Shown: positions 1 through 10,988 of the stretch, one piece after another
Position numbering within the stretch: the stretch's first letter is position 1
How the letters are laid out: each line of letters opens with the position of its first letter
Assembly: GCA_028871815.1 (NCBI GenBank)
Contig: JAGWMJ010000009.1
Span: 1 to 64,000 of the forward strand
Length of the DNA: 64,000 nt
DNA from: Armatimonadota bacterium
GTDB lineage: Bacteria; Armatimonadota; Chthonomonadetes; Chthonomonadales; Chthonomonadaceae
Direction: 5' to 3'
Position numbers and translations under genes: made by a program
Notes under the pieces: model-generated
What the model saw: only the letters and a program-made list of their open reading frames with translations
Database searches by the model: none
What the model was told of the DNA's origin: nothing

Positions 1-1
1 C

Positions 2-523
2 GATGCCAGCCTCTACTACAAGGGAATCAAAAACCTTACACTGGGCTTGTGGGGCGGTACCAACGTCGGCCAGGTTCACCTGGCCGAGGCGCGCGACCGA
101 TTCGGCGCCACCTTTCACTGGGTCGCAGGTTCGAACGACCTGGAGGTTGAGGTCGCCGGCGCTCGCGATTACGCGGCAGGCGCACCGGCGCCGGGAAAAA
201 CGGGAACCTCGTCCGCCGGCGGCTACCTGACGTTTGGGCACCGCTTATCGCCCCTGTGGCAGTTGGGAGCTCGTTACGATATCTGGAACCCGGATTCACA
301 CGAGGGCGAGAATGGCACGTTCGACACGACGGAGGACGGCATCACACTCGCCAGTTCCAACCACAAGCTGAAGGAGTACACCTTCGGCGTCAATTACAAT
401 CTGCCGCGCGAGCACGCGCGCATCATGCTTGATCTGATCCGTGACGACGCCGAACAGAACGCCGCTCCCTTCTTCGGAAAGAGCCGCACAATCCTGCTCT
501 CCAACTTCCAGGTGACTTTCTAA
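2..523 (+). CDS. Outer-membrane porin, 5'-truncated (OprP/OprO-like C-terminus)
   Basis: The frame is open from base 2 and ends at the TAA at 521-523, so only about 173 C-terminal residues lie in the window. The text alternates polar and aromatic residues in short strands (YYKGIKNLTLGLWGG, LTFGHRLSPLWQLGARYDIW, YTFGVNYNLP) and ends in QVTF. A terminal Phe on the last beta-strand is the usual outer-membrane assembly signal. The general look resembles phosphate-selective porins of the OprO/OprP type, but the diagnostic N-terminus is missing, so substrate is unknown. A ribokinase gene follows after 30 bases on the same strand. It implies an outer membrane. Confidence 0.6.
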   Translation, partial: DASLYYKGIKNLTLGLWGGTNVGQVHLAEARDRFGATFHWVAGSNDLEVEVAGARDYAAGAPAPGKTGTSSAGGYLTFGHRLSPLWQLGARYDIWNPDSHEGENGTFDTTEDGITLASSNHKLKEYTFGVNYNLPREHARIMLDLIRDDAEQNAAPFFGKSRTILLSNFQVTF

Positions 524-553
524 GCGGGGAGTTTGGAAGGGCGGAGGAGACCT

Positions 554-1492
554 ATGAGCACCGCTGGCCGGCCAATTCTGGTGATCGGCAGCGCAAATAT
601 GGACCTCAGCGTCTGTGCGGCCGCAATTCCCGGCCCAGGAGAGACGGTACTTGGCGCCAACTTTGCAGCCTCACCGGGCGGTAAAGGCGCCAATCAGGCT
701 GCGGCGGCTGGCCGGTTAGGCGGCGATGTCCGATTTGCCGGGCGTGTCGGCAGCGACCCGTTTGGGGCTCAACTCCGAGTGAGCTTGGAGGAGTCGGGCG
801 TCGATTGCCGGCTGCTCGACGTTGCGCGAGACGTGGCCACGGGCGTGGCCCTGATCACCGTGAGTAACTCCGGTGAAAACGCCATCACAGTGGCTGCCGG
901 TGCGAATGGATGCATGGATGAGGCCGCCGTAGCGCTGCTGGCTGACGAGATACTCGACTGCGGCCTGCTGTTGATGCAGCTCGAGATTCCGCTGGCCGCC
1001 GTTCGGGCCGCCGCCGGGCTTCCGCGTAGAACCGGCAGTCGGTTCATCCTCAATCCTGCGCCCTACAACGCCGGGATCGAACTCGAGTGGTTGAGCGGCG
1101 TGAGCCTTATCACACCGAACGAGCATGAAGCTGCCGCGCTCCTTAAGTGCAAGCCGGCCGATATCCTGCGGGATCCCGGCGCTGCTGCAGCCGAGCTGCG
1201 CAGACTGGTAGCGGATGCTGCGATAATCACACTGGGGTCGCTGGGATACGCCATTGCCGGACCTAATGGCGTACACCTTGGTCCGGGCATGGTCACAAAC
1301 GAGGTAGACACCACCGCAGCCGGCGACTGCTTCAATGGCGCACTGGCTGTGGCTCTGAGCGAAGGCGCTGAGCTTTACGAAGCCGCACACTGGGCGAACG
1401 AAGTGGCTGCAATCTCCGTGACGCGGCACGGCGCACAGGCCTCCCTGCCATGGCGGTCAGAGGCGCCTGTGCTTGTCCGAAGGGCTAATTGA
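554..1492 (+). CDS. rbsK: Ribokinase (PfkB family)
   Basis: Predicted 312-residue ribokinase, which phosphorylates D-ribose at O5 with ATP so that it enters the pentose phosphate pathway. The substrate-binding motif GGKGANQ is at about residues 42-48. The C-terminal anion-hole/catalytic motif DTTAAGDCF starts at about residue 252, with Asp258 as the likely base. Length is normal for the family. A longer frame opens at a TTG at 533, but ATG 554 is preceded by GGAGGAGA at 543-550 and starts just before the first beta-strand, so 554 is preferred. It follows the porin fragment closely and precedes the Fic-like and MocA-like genes. Other PfkB sugar kinases are possible, but these motifs fit ribokinase best. 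Confidence 0.85.
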   Translation: MSTAGRPILVIGSANMDLSVCAAAIPGPGETVLGANFAASPGGKGANQAAAAGRLGGDVRFAGRVGSDPFGAQLRVSLEESGVDCRLLDVARDVATGVALITVSNSGENAITVAAGANGCMDEAAVALLADEILDCGLLLMQLEIPLAAVRAAAGLPRRTGSRFILNPAPYNAGIELEWLSGVSLITPNEHEAAALLKCKPADILRDPGAAAAELRRLVADAAIITLGSLGYAIAGPNGVHLGPGMVTNEVDTTAAGDCFNGALAVALSEGAELYEAAHWANEVAAISVTRHGAQASLPWRSEAPVLVRRAN

Positions 1493-1565
1493 CACCGCGG
1501 CTCCCGGTTGGGTAACCTCAGCGTAAATCGGGCAGACCGGCCCAGGTTCGGTCCGCAGGAGATTC

Positions 1566-2042
1566 GTGACGCACGCGGCAAACACAACCCAGCAGATCGT
1601 GTACCTTACCACACACGATATCACGTGGATCAACACGACCGTAACGGGCAGGCCGAACCATTTTGACTGGGTGAAACTGGAGGCCGCGATGGCGGCGCAG
1701 TACCAGTATGGCGAGACCCGCGATATTGTCGACCAGGCTGCCGGACTGCTCAACGCCCTTCTGCTCCAGCCGCCATGGCGGGTCGGACGGCGGCGGACGG
1801 CGCTTATAGCCATCACGACGTTTCTAACCGCTAACGGCGTTCAATGGACCGCTACGCCGGAGATTCTCGCAAGCCGCGTTGCCGGAGTCGCGAGCCACCA
1901 ATTGGGTGCGCGACAGGCTTTGTCCCAGATACTGGAAGGCGGCACCTTTGGCCCGCCGCCGGACGAGTCGTTGCGGCAGGTGATTGCGGACCAGTGTGCG
2001 GCGCTGGCAGATAGTCTGATCTCGCTGGCGGAGGGAGATTGA
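1566..2042 (+). CDS. Fic/Doc-like protein with a lost catalytic motif
   Basis: A 158-residue protein starting at GTG 1566 after AGGAG. The middle resembles the Fic/DOC fold: YLTTHDITWIN, then KLEAAMAAQYQYGE, then a helix AAGLLNALLL leading into PPWRVGRRRTALIAITTFL, then ANG. In active Fic/Doc proteins the segment before TA reads HPFxDGNKR. Here it reads PPWRVGRRR, so the catalytic His, the acidic residue and the Asn are missing and only Gly and Arg remain. AMPylation or Doc-type kinase activity is therefore unlikely; it may be a structural or binding relic. Its stop overlaps the TTG start of the next gene (ATTGA), which suggests translational coupling. Assigned from pattern similarity only. 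Confidence 0.55.
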   Translation: MTHAANTTQQIVYLTTHDITWINTTVTGRPNHFDWVKLEAAMAAQYQYGETRDIVDQAAGLLNALLLQPPWRVGRRRTALIAITTFLTANGVQWTATPEILASRVAGVASHQLGARQALSQILEGGTFGPPPDESLRQVIADQCAALADSLISLAEGD

Positions 2043-3034
2043 CCGGAATCCCTGCGACCCGCGCACACGAACTACGAGTTGCCGTTACCGGAGCCGATGA
2101 TGCCATCCTTCACCACATCGGCCTATGGCAGCGCATACCCGGTGTGCACGTCGCAGCATTCTGCGACGCCGACCGTGAGCGGTTGCTGCAAGCCGTAGAT
2201 CTGGCGCCCGGCGCGGCCGCATTTACCTCTAACGAAAGCCTTCTTACTTCCGGACTGTTCTCGGCACTCGATATTTGCGCACCGACCGCCGAGTACACGG
2301 CGCTGGTGGAAACAGCCCTGGCGGCCGGTTTCGATGTGCTTTGCCGCGCGCCCGTGTCAGGCGACCAGGCAGCCGCGCGCGCTTTCGCGGCCGTGACGCT
2401 TCGGGAGGGTCAGGTCTTCCTTCCCGTGCCGTCGTTGCGGTTTCACCCTGCTATCGCGTTTCTACGCGACATGGTCGAGAACGATGATCTCGGCGGAGCG
2501 CTGCACATCCAGGTCAGCGTTTCCGCGGAACAAACGCCTGCAATCGGCGAGTCGCTGGATGCGGCAGCGATCGCAGGCATCGATCTCTTTGCGTGGCTGA
2601 CAGGCCATATAGGGAGCGCCCGATCGGCAATTGGGGCCGCATCGGGATTCCCGGACGCGGCGGCGATTGCGATCACGTCATGTCACGGAGCAGTCGGATC
2701 GATCCTGGCCACGTGCGGTCGACCCATGGCCGGCACCTCGGTAGCCGTATCCGGAAGTGCGGGCGCTGCCGATGCTGTTGTGGGTACGGGTCTTGTGCGA
2801 TTCCGTACCGCAGAGTCGCCGGTATGGCTGACGCATGACGCTGGGGTTGGCGACCCGGATGAGGCGGCGATCCGTCACTTCGCGGCTTGCATCCACAGCC
2901 ATTCGCAGCCACTTTGCACCGCGCGAGATGCTGCCACCGCGGCCGCTGTCTGGGCCGCAGTTTGTGCGCGACCCGTTGCGAGTGGCGGCTGGACCACGCT
3001 GCCCGACGGGTACAATAGTGCTAGCTACCGTTGA
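2039..3034 (+). CDS. Gfo/Idh/MocA-like protein, degenerate
   Basis: A 331-residue protein starting at TTG 2039, which overlaps the previous stop and is preceded by GGAGGGA. The order of elements follows the Gfo/Idh/MocA oxidoreductases: first strand LRVAVTG, second strand HVAAFCDADRERL with an acidic end, ALDICAPTAEYTALVETAL, then FDVLCRAPVS and a FLPVPSLRFHPAIAFLRDMV stretch. Two key features are changed: the glycine-rich GxGxxG loop reads TGADDAILHHIG, and the EKP motif that carries the catalytic Lys reads CRAP. NAD(P)-dependent oxidoreductase activity is therefore doubtful. It may act as a binding partner of the preceding Fic-like protein or be an evolving paralogue. Confidence 0.6.
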   Translation: MTGIPATRAHELRVAVTGADDAILHHIGLWQRIPGVHVAAFCDADRERLLQAVDLAPGAAAFTSNESLLTSGLFSALDICAPTAEYTALVETALAAGFDVLCRAPVSGDQAAARAFAAVTLREGQVFLPVPSLRFHPAIAFLRDMVENDDLGGALHIQVSVSAEQTPAIGESLDAAAIAGIDLFAWLTGHIGSARSAIGAASGFPDAAAIAITSCHGAVGSILATCGRPMAGTSVAVSGSAGAADAVVGTGLVRFRTAESPVWLTHDAGVGDPDEAAIRHFAACIHSHSQPLCTARDAATAAAVWAAVCARPVASGGWTTLPDGYNSASYR

Positions 3035-3174
3035 GGTAGATACGCACCCGTGGTAACCCAGATTCCTGTTTTTGATCCGACCCCAATCCCGCATTCGAGC
3101 CGGCAGCATAGGGCGCGGTTGCCATTGGTTGACGCGTTCACAGCGGGACATGGACGAGAAGGAGCGATTTTGAG

Positions 3175-5841
<2,667 letters not shown>

Positions 5842-5855
5842 CACCGCGCCATTCG

Positions 5856-5884
5856 TTGACAGCCGGAGCGTCGCCGGGTATAGT
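5856..5884 (+). promoter_or_regulatory. Sigma70-type promoter of tRNA-Arg
   Basis: A -35 box TTGACA (5856-5861) and a -10 box TATAGT (5879-5884) are separated by exactly 17 bases. The predicted start lies about 5890-5892, a few bases before the mature tRNA 5' end at 5895. This is the best promoter match seen in the window and lies just after the ppdK stop. Confidence 0.85.
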
Positions 5885-5894
5885 GCCTGTACTC

Positions 5895-5967
5895 GCGCCT
5901 GTAGCTCAGTGGATAGAGTGCTTGCCTCCGGAGCAAGAAGCCGCAGGTTCGAATCCTGCCAGGCGCA
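5895..5967 (+). tRNA. tRNA-Arg (anticodon CCG)
   Basis: A complete cloverleaf can be folded by eye. The acceptor arm GCGCCTG (5895-5901) pairs with CAGGCGC (5960-5966), and A5967 is the discriminator base. The anticodon stem CTTGC/GCAAG encloses the loop CTCCGGA, with anticodon CCG at 5928-5930, reading CGG arginine codons. The T arm is GCAGG/CCTGC around TTCGAAT. No CCA is encoded (TTT follows), so a CCA-adding enzyme is required. It has its own consensus-like promoter at 5856-5884. Confidence 0.95.
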
Positions 5968-6003
5968 TTTGGGTTCCCAGCGATGCCTCCCGCGCCGCCA
6001 GCC

Positions 6004-6678
6004 TTAATTCCGGCGGTTTGAAAGCAGGCGAAGGATGAACCAGAACAGGTTGAGAGCATCCAGGTAGAGGCTCACTGCCCCGGCAACCGCGTCGTCCGGA
6101 CCAAGCCGATGTTGGATCCGTGACGTGTCGTACAGCACGAATCCGCTGAATATCAGCACCCCGGCATAGGTGTAGAGTGAGCTGAGGAACGGCAGCCGAA
6201 AGAAAAAGAGCACCACCATAACGACCAAGAGTCCAAGCAGGCCAACCGTGAGGATACCGCCCAGGAAATTGAAGTCGGTCCGGGATACCAGCGCGTAGCC
6301 GGCAAGACCGCCGAAAACGACGGTGGTGAGAACGGCCGCCTGGAGGGGCACGCCTGGTGCATGGGCGCCAACCAGGACGAGTACCGGTCCGAGTATCGCG
6401 CCCTGAATCGCAGAATACAGGTAGAGGAACGCATAGTTCACGCCCTGGACGCGGCTGAGAAAGACCATCCCGATACCCACGCCAAGCCCAACGAACAGCA
6501 AAACCATGAAGTTGTTGAGGACGGCAATCGCCAGGTTGGCCTGACCGGCAACGTAAGCTCCGGCCGCCACCGAAACGAGGACGGACGAGAAGAATATCCC
6601 AAATACCTTCCGGACAAAGGCCGCCCGTACATCCACGGGTGCGTCGATTACGCGATATCCAACGGCAGCGGTTTGCAT
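6004..6678 (-). CDS. Bax inhibitor-1 / YccA-family membrane protein
   Basis: A 224-residue polytopic membrane protein of the BI-1 (UPF0005) family. About seven hydrophobic helices are visible, for example VFGIFFSSVLVSVAAGAYVA near the N-terminus, then FMVLLFVGLGVGIGMVFL, and TVGLLGLLVVMVVLFFF. The C-terminal part shows the family hallmarks SGFVLYDTSRI and LYLDALNLFWFILRLL. Bacterial members include YccA, which modulates FtsH, and the calcium-leak protein BsYetJ; the exact role here is unknown. The open frame extends much further upstream, but that part overlaps def and has no family similarity, so ATG at 6676-6678 is taken. No strong Shine-Dalgarno sequence is seen. Confidence 0.85.
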   Translation of the reverse strand: MQTAAVGYRVIDAPVDVRAAFVRKVFGIFFSSVLVSVAAGAYVAGQANLAIAVLNNFMVLLFVGLGVGIGMVFLSRVQGVNYAFLYLYSAIQGAILGPVLVLVGAHAPGVPLQAAVLTTVVFGGLAGYALVSRTDFNFLGGILTVGLLGLLVVMVVLFFFRLPFLSSLYTYAGVLIFSGFVLYDTSRIQHRLGPDDAVAGAVSLYLDALNLFWFILRLLSNRRN

Positions 6679-6876
6679 AGGTTCTGATTTCCATTCACCC
6701 TTGTGTGGGTGGGCAAACGGTTGATTTGACACGATTCTACCCCGAAGTTTGGCACGGCGTCGCGGTACGGGGCAGCGGTTGCCTTGCGGCTGACGCGGCG
6801 GTTCGGGTAAATTACCATACGTACGAACGGCCCTTGGATGCGCCGACTCCGCCAGCGCGTTGATCGCTTGTAGACT

Positions 6877-7440
6877 ATGCCAGACACTGTTCCCTGTACC
6901 GACCCCACCCTGCCGCCTCCTGAGCTGATTCCCGCATGGGAGCGACACCCGGAGATCGTGAAGATTGGTGATCCGGTACTGCTGGCAAAGGCGGCGCCGG
7001 TAAAGCGCGCTGACGCCAGCCTCTCCAGGCTTCTCGCTGAGCTCCGCCGTCTGATGGTCAAGGCCGACGGCGTCGGTCTGGCTGCGCCGCAGATTGGTGT
7101 GTCGCTGCGCGCGCTGGTCTACGATTCCGGCGACGGCATCCGCGCGCTGGTCAACCCCCGGATTGCCAGTTACCGCGGCGAACAGCTTGAGCCGATGGAG
7201 GGCTGTCTCTCGATTCCGGGGCTCCGGGGTACGGTGAAACGGGCGATGGAGATACGTGTGAAGGCGTTGGATGACCACGGTCGGCCGATAACTGTGCGGG
7301 CCGAGGATTTCGAGGCGCGCGTGATCCAGCACGAAATGGATCATCTGGACGGGATCCTGTTCATCGAGCGCGCTGAACCCGGCACCCTGGTATGGCTAAC
7401 CGGCGTTGGCGAAGACCACGAAGAGTCTCCGGAAGAGTAG
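6877..7440 (+). CDS. def: Peptide deformylase
   Basis: A 187-residue peptide deformylase, which removes the formyl group from the initiator methionine of new proteins with a catalytic Fe(II) or Zn(II). All three family motifs are present: GVGLAAPQIG (motif 1), EGCLSIPG with the metal-binding Cys (motif 2), and QHEMDHLDG with the two metal-binding His and catalytic Glu (motif 3). ATG 6877 has no clear Shine-Dalgarno sequence. It is followed one base later by fmt, the enzyme that puts the formyl group on, a conserved def-fmt pairing. Confidence 0.95.
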   Translation: MPDTVPCTDPTLPPPELIPAWERHPEIVKIGDPVLLAKAAPVKRADASLSRLLAELRRLMVKADGVGLAAPQIGVSLRALVYDSGDGIRALVNPRIASYRGEQLEPMEGCLSIPGLRGTVKRAMEIRVKALDDHGRPITVRAEDFEARVIQHEMDHLDGILFIERAEPGTLVWLTGVGEDHEESPEE

Positions 7441-7441
7441 C

Positions 7442-8389
7442 TTGGCTAATCGCCGCCTCCGCGTCCTGTTTATGGGTACCTCGGAGTTTGCACGGCCCAC
7501 TTTGGAACGGGTGACGGCGGCCGGTCACGACATTGCCGCGGTTGTTTCGCAGCCGGATCGACCATCTGGCCGCGGGCGCCGGATGCAGCCCACACCGGTT
7601 TCCGAAGCGGCCCTTCGGCTTGGTTTGCCGCTATTGCGCCCGGAGAGGGTTCGGCGAAGGGCGTTCCTGAATGAGACTCAGGCGCTCGCTCCGGAGATTA
7701 TCCTCGTTGCCGCCTTTGGCCAGATCCTGCCGCAAGCCCTACTCGATATCGCATCGATCGCGCCGGTAAACGTTCACGGCTCGCTGCTCCCGGCCCTGCG
7801 AGGGGCAGCACCGATCCAGCGGGCGCTTATGCAGGGTGCAGCGGAAACCGGCGTCACTACGATGTGGATGGATGCAGGAATTGATACCGGCGACGTGCTG
7901 ATGGCGGAAAGAGCAGCGATTCTGCCGGACGATGACGCGGGTTCGCTGGGTGCGCGGCTGGCAGAACTCGGCGCTGCGCTTACGCTGAAGACTCTGGACC
8001 AGTTGGCTGCGGGGACGCAGGTGCGCCTGCCGCAGGATGGAAGAGGCGCCAGCTACGCACCGAAGATCGATGCCGCAGAGCAAGAGATAGGATGGGACCG
8101 GCCCGCCGGAGAGATCATCAACCGGGTGCGTGGTCTCTCACCCCTGCCCGGAGCGTGGTTCGCGTTCCGCGGAACGCGGGTTCGCGTCCAAAGGTGCTCG
8201 CATGGCGAAATCATGCGTTCAGCGAATGCCGGTGTATGCGTGGCCGTAAACAACCGCGACGGTTGGGCAGATATCGCAACCGCCGACGACGTCGTCCGTC
8301 TTTGGGAGGTACAGCCCTCCAGCAGAAGCGCCATGCCGGCAGCGGTGTGGGCGCGTGCTGCGGGATTGCGCGCCGATATGGCGTTATGA
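7442..8389 (+). CDS. fmt: Methionyl-tRNA formyltransferase
   Basis: A 315-residue enzyme that transfers formyl from 10-formyl-THF to Met-tRNAfMet. The N-terminal catalytic domain starts LRVLFMGTSEFA and carries VNVHGSLLPALRGAAPIQRA, with the catalytic Asn/His region and SLLP loop, followed by GVTTMWMDAGIDTGDVL. The C-terminal domain contains INRVRGLSPLPGAWF. The frame is open from a TTG at 7406 inside def, but the family start is better at TTG 7442, two bases after the def stop, with GGAAG at 7431-7435. The TGA stop (8387-8389) abuts the antisense stop of the convergent DinG gene. Confidence 0.95.
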   Translation: MANRRLRVLFMGTSEFARPTLERVTAAGHDIAAVVSQPDRPSGRGRRMQPTPVSEAALRLGLPLLRPERVRRRAFLNETQALAPEIILVAAFGQILPQALLDIASIAPVNVHGSLLPALRGAAPIQRALMQGAAETGVTTMWMDAGIDTGDVLMAERAAILPDDDAGSLGARLAELGAALTLKTLDQLAAGTQVRLPQDGRGASYAPKIDAAEQEIGWDRPAGEIINRVRGLSPLPGAWFAFRGTRVRVQRCSHGEIMRSANAGVCVAVNNRDGWADIATADDVVRLWEVQPSSRSAMPAAVWARAAGLRADMAL

Positions 8390-10396
8390 GCTGGATCGCA
8401 GGCCGTGACAGAAGGTTTGGGCCACGGACCAATCGCTGGTAAAGCGGGCCGGAGGAAGCGAGTCGAGAAACGCCTGGCCGTAGCGGCGGTTCAAGAGACG
8501 CGTGTCGAGAATGCAGACGATGCCGGTATCGGCCGCCGTCCGGATCAGGCGACCGAAGCCTTGTTTGAGCCGCAACTGCGCTTGCGGAACGCTAAAACCC
8601 GTAAAGCTGTCGATGCCGTCGGCTTCCATAGTCCGGGTGCGCGATACAGTAACCGGAGAATCCGGCACGGCAAACGGAATGCGGTCGATAATGACGCACG
8701 ACAGCGCTTCACCGCGAATATCCACGCCTTCCCAAAAGGTCTGCACACCCAGCAGCAGCCCATTGCCCGACCGTGTAAACAGTTCAATGAGCTTTTGCGG
8801 CGGCAGGTCACCCTGTCGGAAGAGCGGCAGTGAACTGAGTTGTTGCAGGCGCGGGTAAGCGGCGTTGAGCGCGGCCCGCGACGTGAACAAGGCAAACGCC
8901 CTGCCCTGCGTTGCGTCGGCGATGCGTGCGATCTCACCAGCAACCGCACTACTGTAAGCCTCATCTGCACCACGTTTCGGCTCGGGCAGGTGCCGCGGTA
9001 CGTAGAGCATCGCGTTATTGCGATAGTCGAACGGGCTGCCCACAACACACTCGGCCGTGCCATACGGCAAGCCCAATTGCCGTCGCGTGTAGTCGCAGGC
9101 TTCGCCGTTGGCCAGTGTGGCAGAGAGCATGACCGCGGCGCCGCCGGCGGCTGTCAGCGGTGACCACAACTGCGACTCCAGCACACCGCCAACACTGACA
9201 GGCGTGGCGCTGAGAGTCGTAACTGCGGTATCGCGGCGACGGCTGAAACCGGCGTCTACGCTTCCCCATCGGACTGTGTTCGTGTCCTCGTCCGAATACA
9301 CGGCGGCAAGGGCGGCTGCGAAGGCTTGCAGCTGCGTACTAGCCCCTGCCAGTCTGTCTGCCAGCAGTTCGTTCTCGGGGATCTGTGTCTCCACACTCCT
9401 TGCAACGGCGGTAACTGCGGCTTGTACCTCTTCAACATCCCCCTGGCGAACGAGGCACCGCTCGCGCGCGTCGCTCATAAAGAACTCGCGCCGTTCCATC
9501 GAGCCGAAGCTGGCGAAGATCCGATTGGAGAGCCGCGCCAGTTCATCAAGCGCTGCGGTGTCAAGATCTATGCCGACAAATCGCTGCAGCCGTGCTGCGA
9601 GCGCAGGTATCTGGAGCGAATTCACCGACCGGGAAAAAGCGTCGGTAGCTGCCGCTTCCAGGTGGTGCGCTTCGTCGAAGACCACGTACCGGTACTCCGG
9701 CAGCAGCTTGGCGCCCTCGTCCTCGGCCCGCATCGCCAGATCTGTGAAGAACAGCGCGTGGTTCACCACCAGTATCTGACTCTCCGCCGCGCGACGCCGC
9801 ATGTTAAAGTAATGGCACCGGCTGAACCAGTCGCAGCTCATTCCGCGGCACGTCTCGGAGTTGGCTGCTACGTCGTACCAGCCGTCTACCAGGAAATCGA
9901 GGGTAGCCCGATCACCGCTCCATGCCGGATCCTCTGCCCACGCCTGCAGCCGAGCGAAACCCGGGTCGCTGCTCATGAACAGAGATCGTCGCGCCGTGTC
10001 GTAGCCTTGATGGCAGAAGTAGTGGCCGCGCCCCTTCATCAGCGTGACCTTGATTTCCGCGCCCGCATTACCAAACAGCCGCTGAACCAGCGGTATATCG
10101 TGCTCCATCAGCTGCGTTTGCAGGTTGATGGTATAGGTGCTGATGACGGTTCTCTCGCCACCGATTGCCGATTGAAACGCGGGAATGAGATACGCCAGCG
10201 ATTTGCCCGTTCCCGTTCCGGCTTCGCAGAGGCAGTGCTCGCCGCGGCGGAACGCGCGTTCGACAGCCTCGGCCACGTGCAGCTGCTCGGTACGGGTCTC
10301 GTATTCAGGCAGGAGCGCGGCCAACGGACCGCCCCGGTCGAAGATTTGAGACAGCGTGAGGCCGGCCGCGTCCCGCCTGCCTTCTGGGGAAGTCAT
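8384..10396 (-). CDS. DinG/XPD-like ATP-dependent DNA helicase
   Basis: A 670-residue superfamily 2 helicase of the DinG/YoaA/XPD type. Walker A is GTGTGKS in CEAGTGTGKSLAYLIPA (residues about 59-75). Walker B is VFDEAHHLE. Between them the cysteines of YFCHQGY and ETCRGMSCDWFSRC fit an iron-sulphur cluster domain. The C-terminal helicase lobe has GVQTFWEGVDIRGEALSCVI and RLKQGFGRLIRT (motif VI). Such enzymes unwind 5'-3' on forked or R-loop substrates during DNA repair. It follows nuoB and nuoI on the minus strand with 34 bases between. Its TAA (8384-8386) and the fmt TGA (8387-8389) are directly adjacent on opposite strands. Confidence 0.9.
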   Translation of the reverse strand: MTSPEGRRDAAGLTLSQIFDRGGPLAALLPEYETRTEQLHVAEAVERAFRRGEHCLCEAGTGTGKSLAYLIPAFQSAIGGERTVISTYTINLQTQLMEHDIPLVQRLFGNAGAEIKVTLMKGRGHYFCHQGYDTARRSLFMSSDPGFARLQAWAEDPAWSGDRATLDFLVDGWYDVAANSETCRGMSCDWFSRCHYFNMRRRAAESQILVVNHALFFTDLAMRAEDEGAKLLPEYRYVVFDEAHHLEAAATDAFSRSVNSLQIPALAARLQRFVGIDLDTAALDELARLSNRIFASFGSMERREFFMSDARERCLVRQGDVEEVQAAVTAVARSVETQIPENELLADRLAGASTQLQAFAAALAAVYSDEDTNTVRWGSVDAGFSRRRDTAVTTLSATPVSVGGVLESQLWSPLTAAGGAAVMLSATLANGEACDYTRRQLGLPYGTAECVVGSPFDYRNNAMLYVPRHLPEPKRGADEAYSSAVAGEIARIADATQGRAFALFTSRAALNAAYPRLQQLSSLPLFRQGDLPPQKLIELFTRSGNGLLLGVQTFWEGVDIRGEALSCVIIDRIPFAVPDSPVTVSRTRTMEADGIDSFTGFSVPQAQLRLKQGFGRLIRTAADTGIVCILDTRLLNRRYGQAFLDSLPPARFTSDWSVAQTFCHGLRSSS

Positions 10397-10430
10397 CCGC
10401 CGTTGTGATTACGCGGCCGTGAACCGGCCG

Positions 10431-10988
10431 TCAGCGTGAGGACCCGGACTCGCTATGTGAAGTGCTCGCGCGCTGCGCAGGCTCCAACAACATCTCTTTG
10501 GTGTAGAGGAAGTCTTTCCGCGTGTAGTCGGCCAGTTCAAAATCCTTGCGCAGGGTGATGGCGCCGGTTGGACAAGCGTCCTGGCAGTAGCCACAGAAGA
10601 TACAGCGGGCCATATTGATCTCGTACCGTGCCGCGTAACGCTCACCCGGTGAGTAGCGGCGCGCGTCGGTATTCTCTGCCGCCTCAACATAGATGCAGCG
10701 GGCCGGGCATGCGCCGGCGCAAAGGCTGCATCCGATACACTTTTCCAGCCCGTTGTCGTAGCGGGTCAGCACATGCCGCCAGCGCGTTCGGGGGAACTGC
10801 TCGCGCCGCTCTTCAGGATACTGAACCGTGCCGGAAGGGCGCGTGCGCAGAACCTGCTGCGCGTAGTGCTTCAGCGTGATTCCAAGACCGGTAGCGATCG
10901 CCTGCGCTCCGCCAACCGTCTCATCACCCATTCTCTGCGGAGCGGTCAGTTTGCGAACGAGGTCGCGGGAGAGGAATGAGGGCTTCAT
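10431..10988 (-). CDS. nuoI: NADH-quinone oxidoreductase subunit I (two 4Fe-4S ferredoxin)
   Basis: A 185-residue complex I subunit carrying clusters N6a and N6b in the peripheral arm. Two CxxCxxCxxxC motifs are present: Cys84, 87, 90, 94 ([11 protein letters not shown]) and Cys129, 132, 135, 139 ([11 protein letters not shown]), each followed by Pro. The N-terminus has the amphipathic GLGITLKHY segment seen in NuoI. Its ATG overlaps the nuoB stop by four bases (ATGA), so the two are translationally coupled. No other nuo gene is in the window, so this is a split arrangement of the complex I genes. Tyrosine and arginine spacing looks normal. Confidence 0.93.
   Translation of the reverse strand: MKPSFLSRDLVRKLTAPQRMGDETVGGAQAIATGLGITLKHYAQQVLRTRPSGTVQYPEERREQFPRTRWRHVLTRYDNGLEKCIGCSLCAGACPARCIYVEAAENTDARRYSPGERYAARYEINMARCIFCGYCQDACPTGAITLRKDFELADYTRKDFLYTKEMLLEPAQRASTSHSESGSSR

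Noticed and set aside
6679-7344. N-terminal extension of the BI-1 frame
   Set aside because: Antisense to def with its three intact motifs; BI-1 family length is reached from 6678.
9326-10408. Plus-strand ORF of 360 codons over the helicase gene
   Set aside because: Exact antisense to a well-supported DinG-type gene; composition is not protein-like and no ribosome-binding site is seen.
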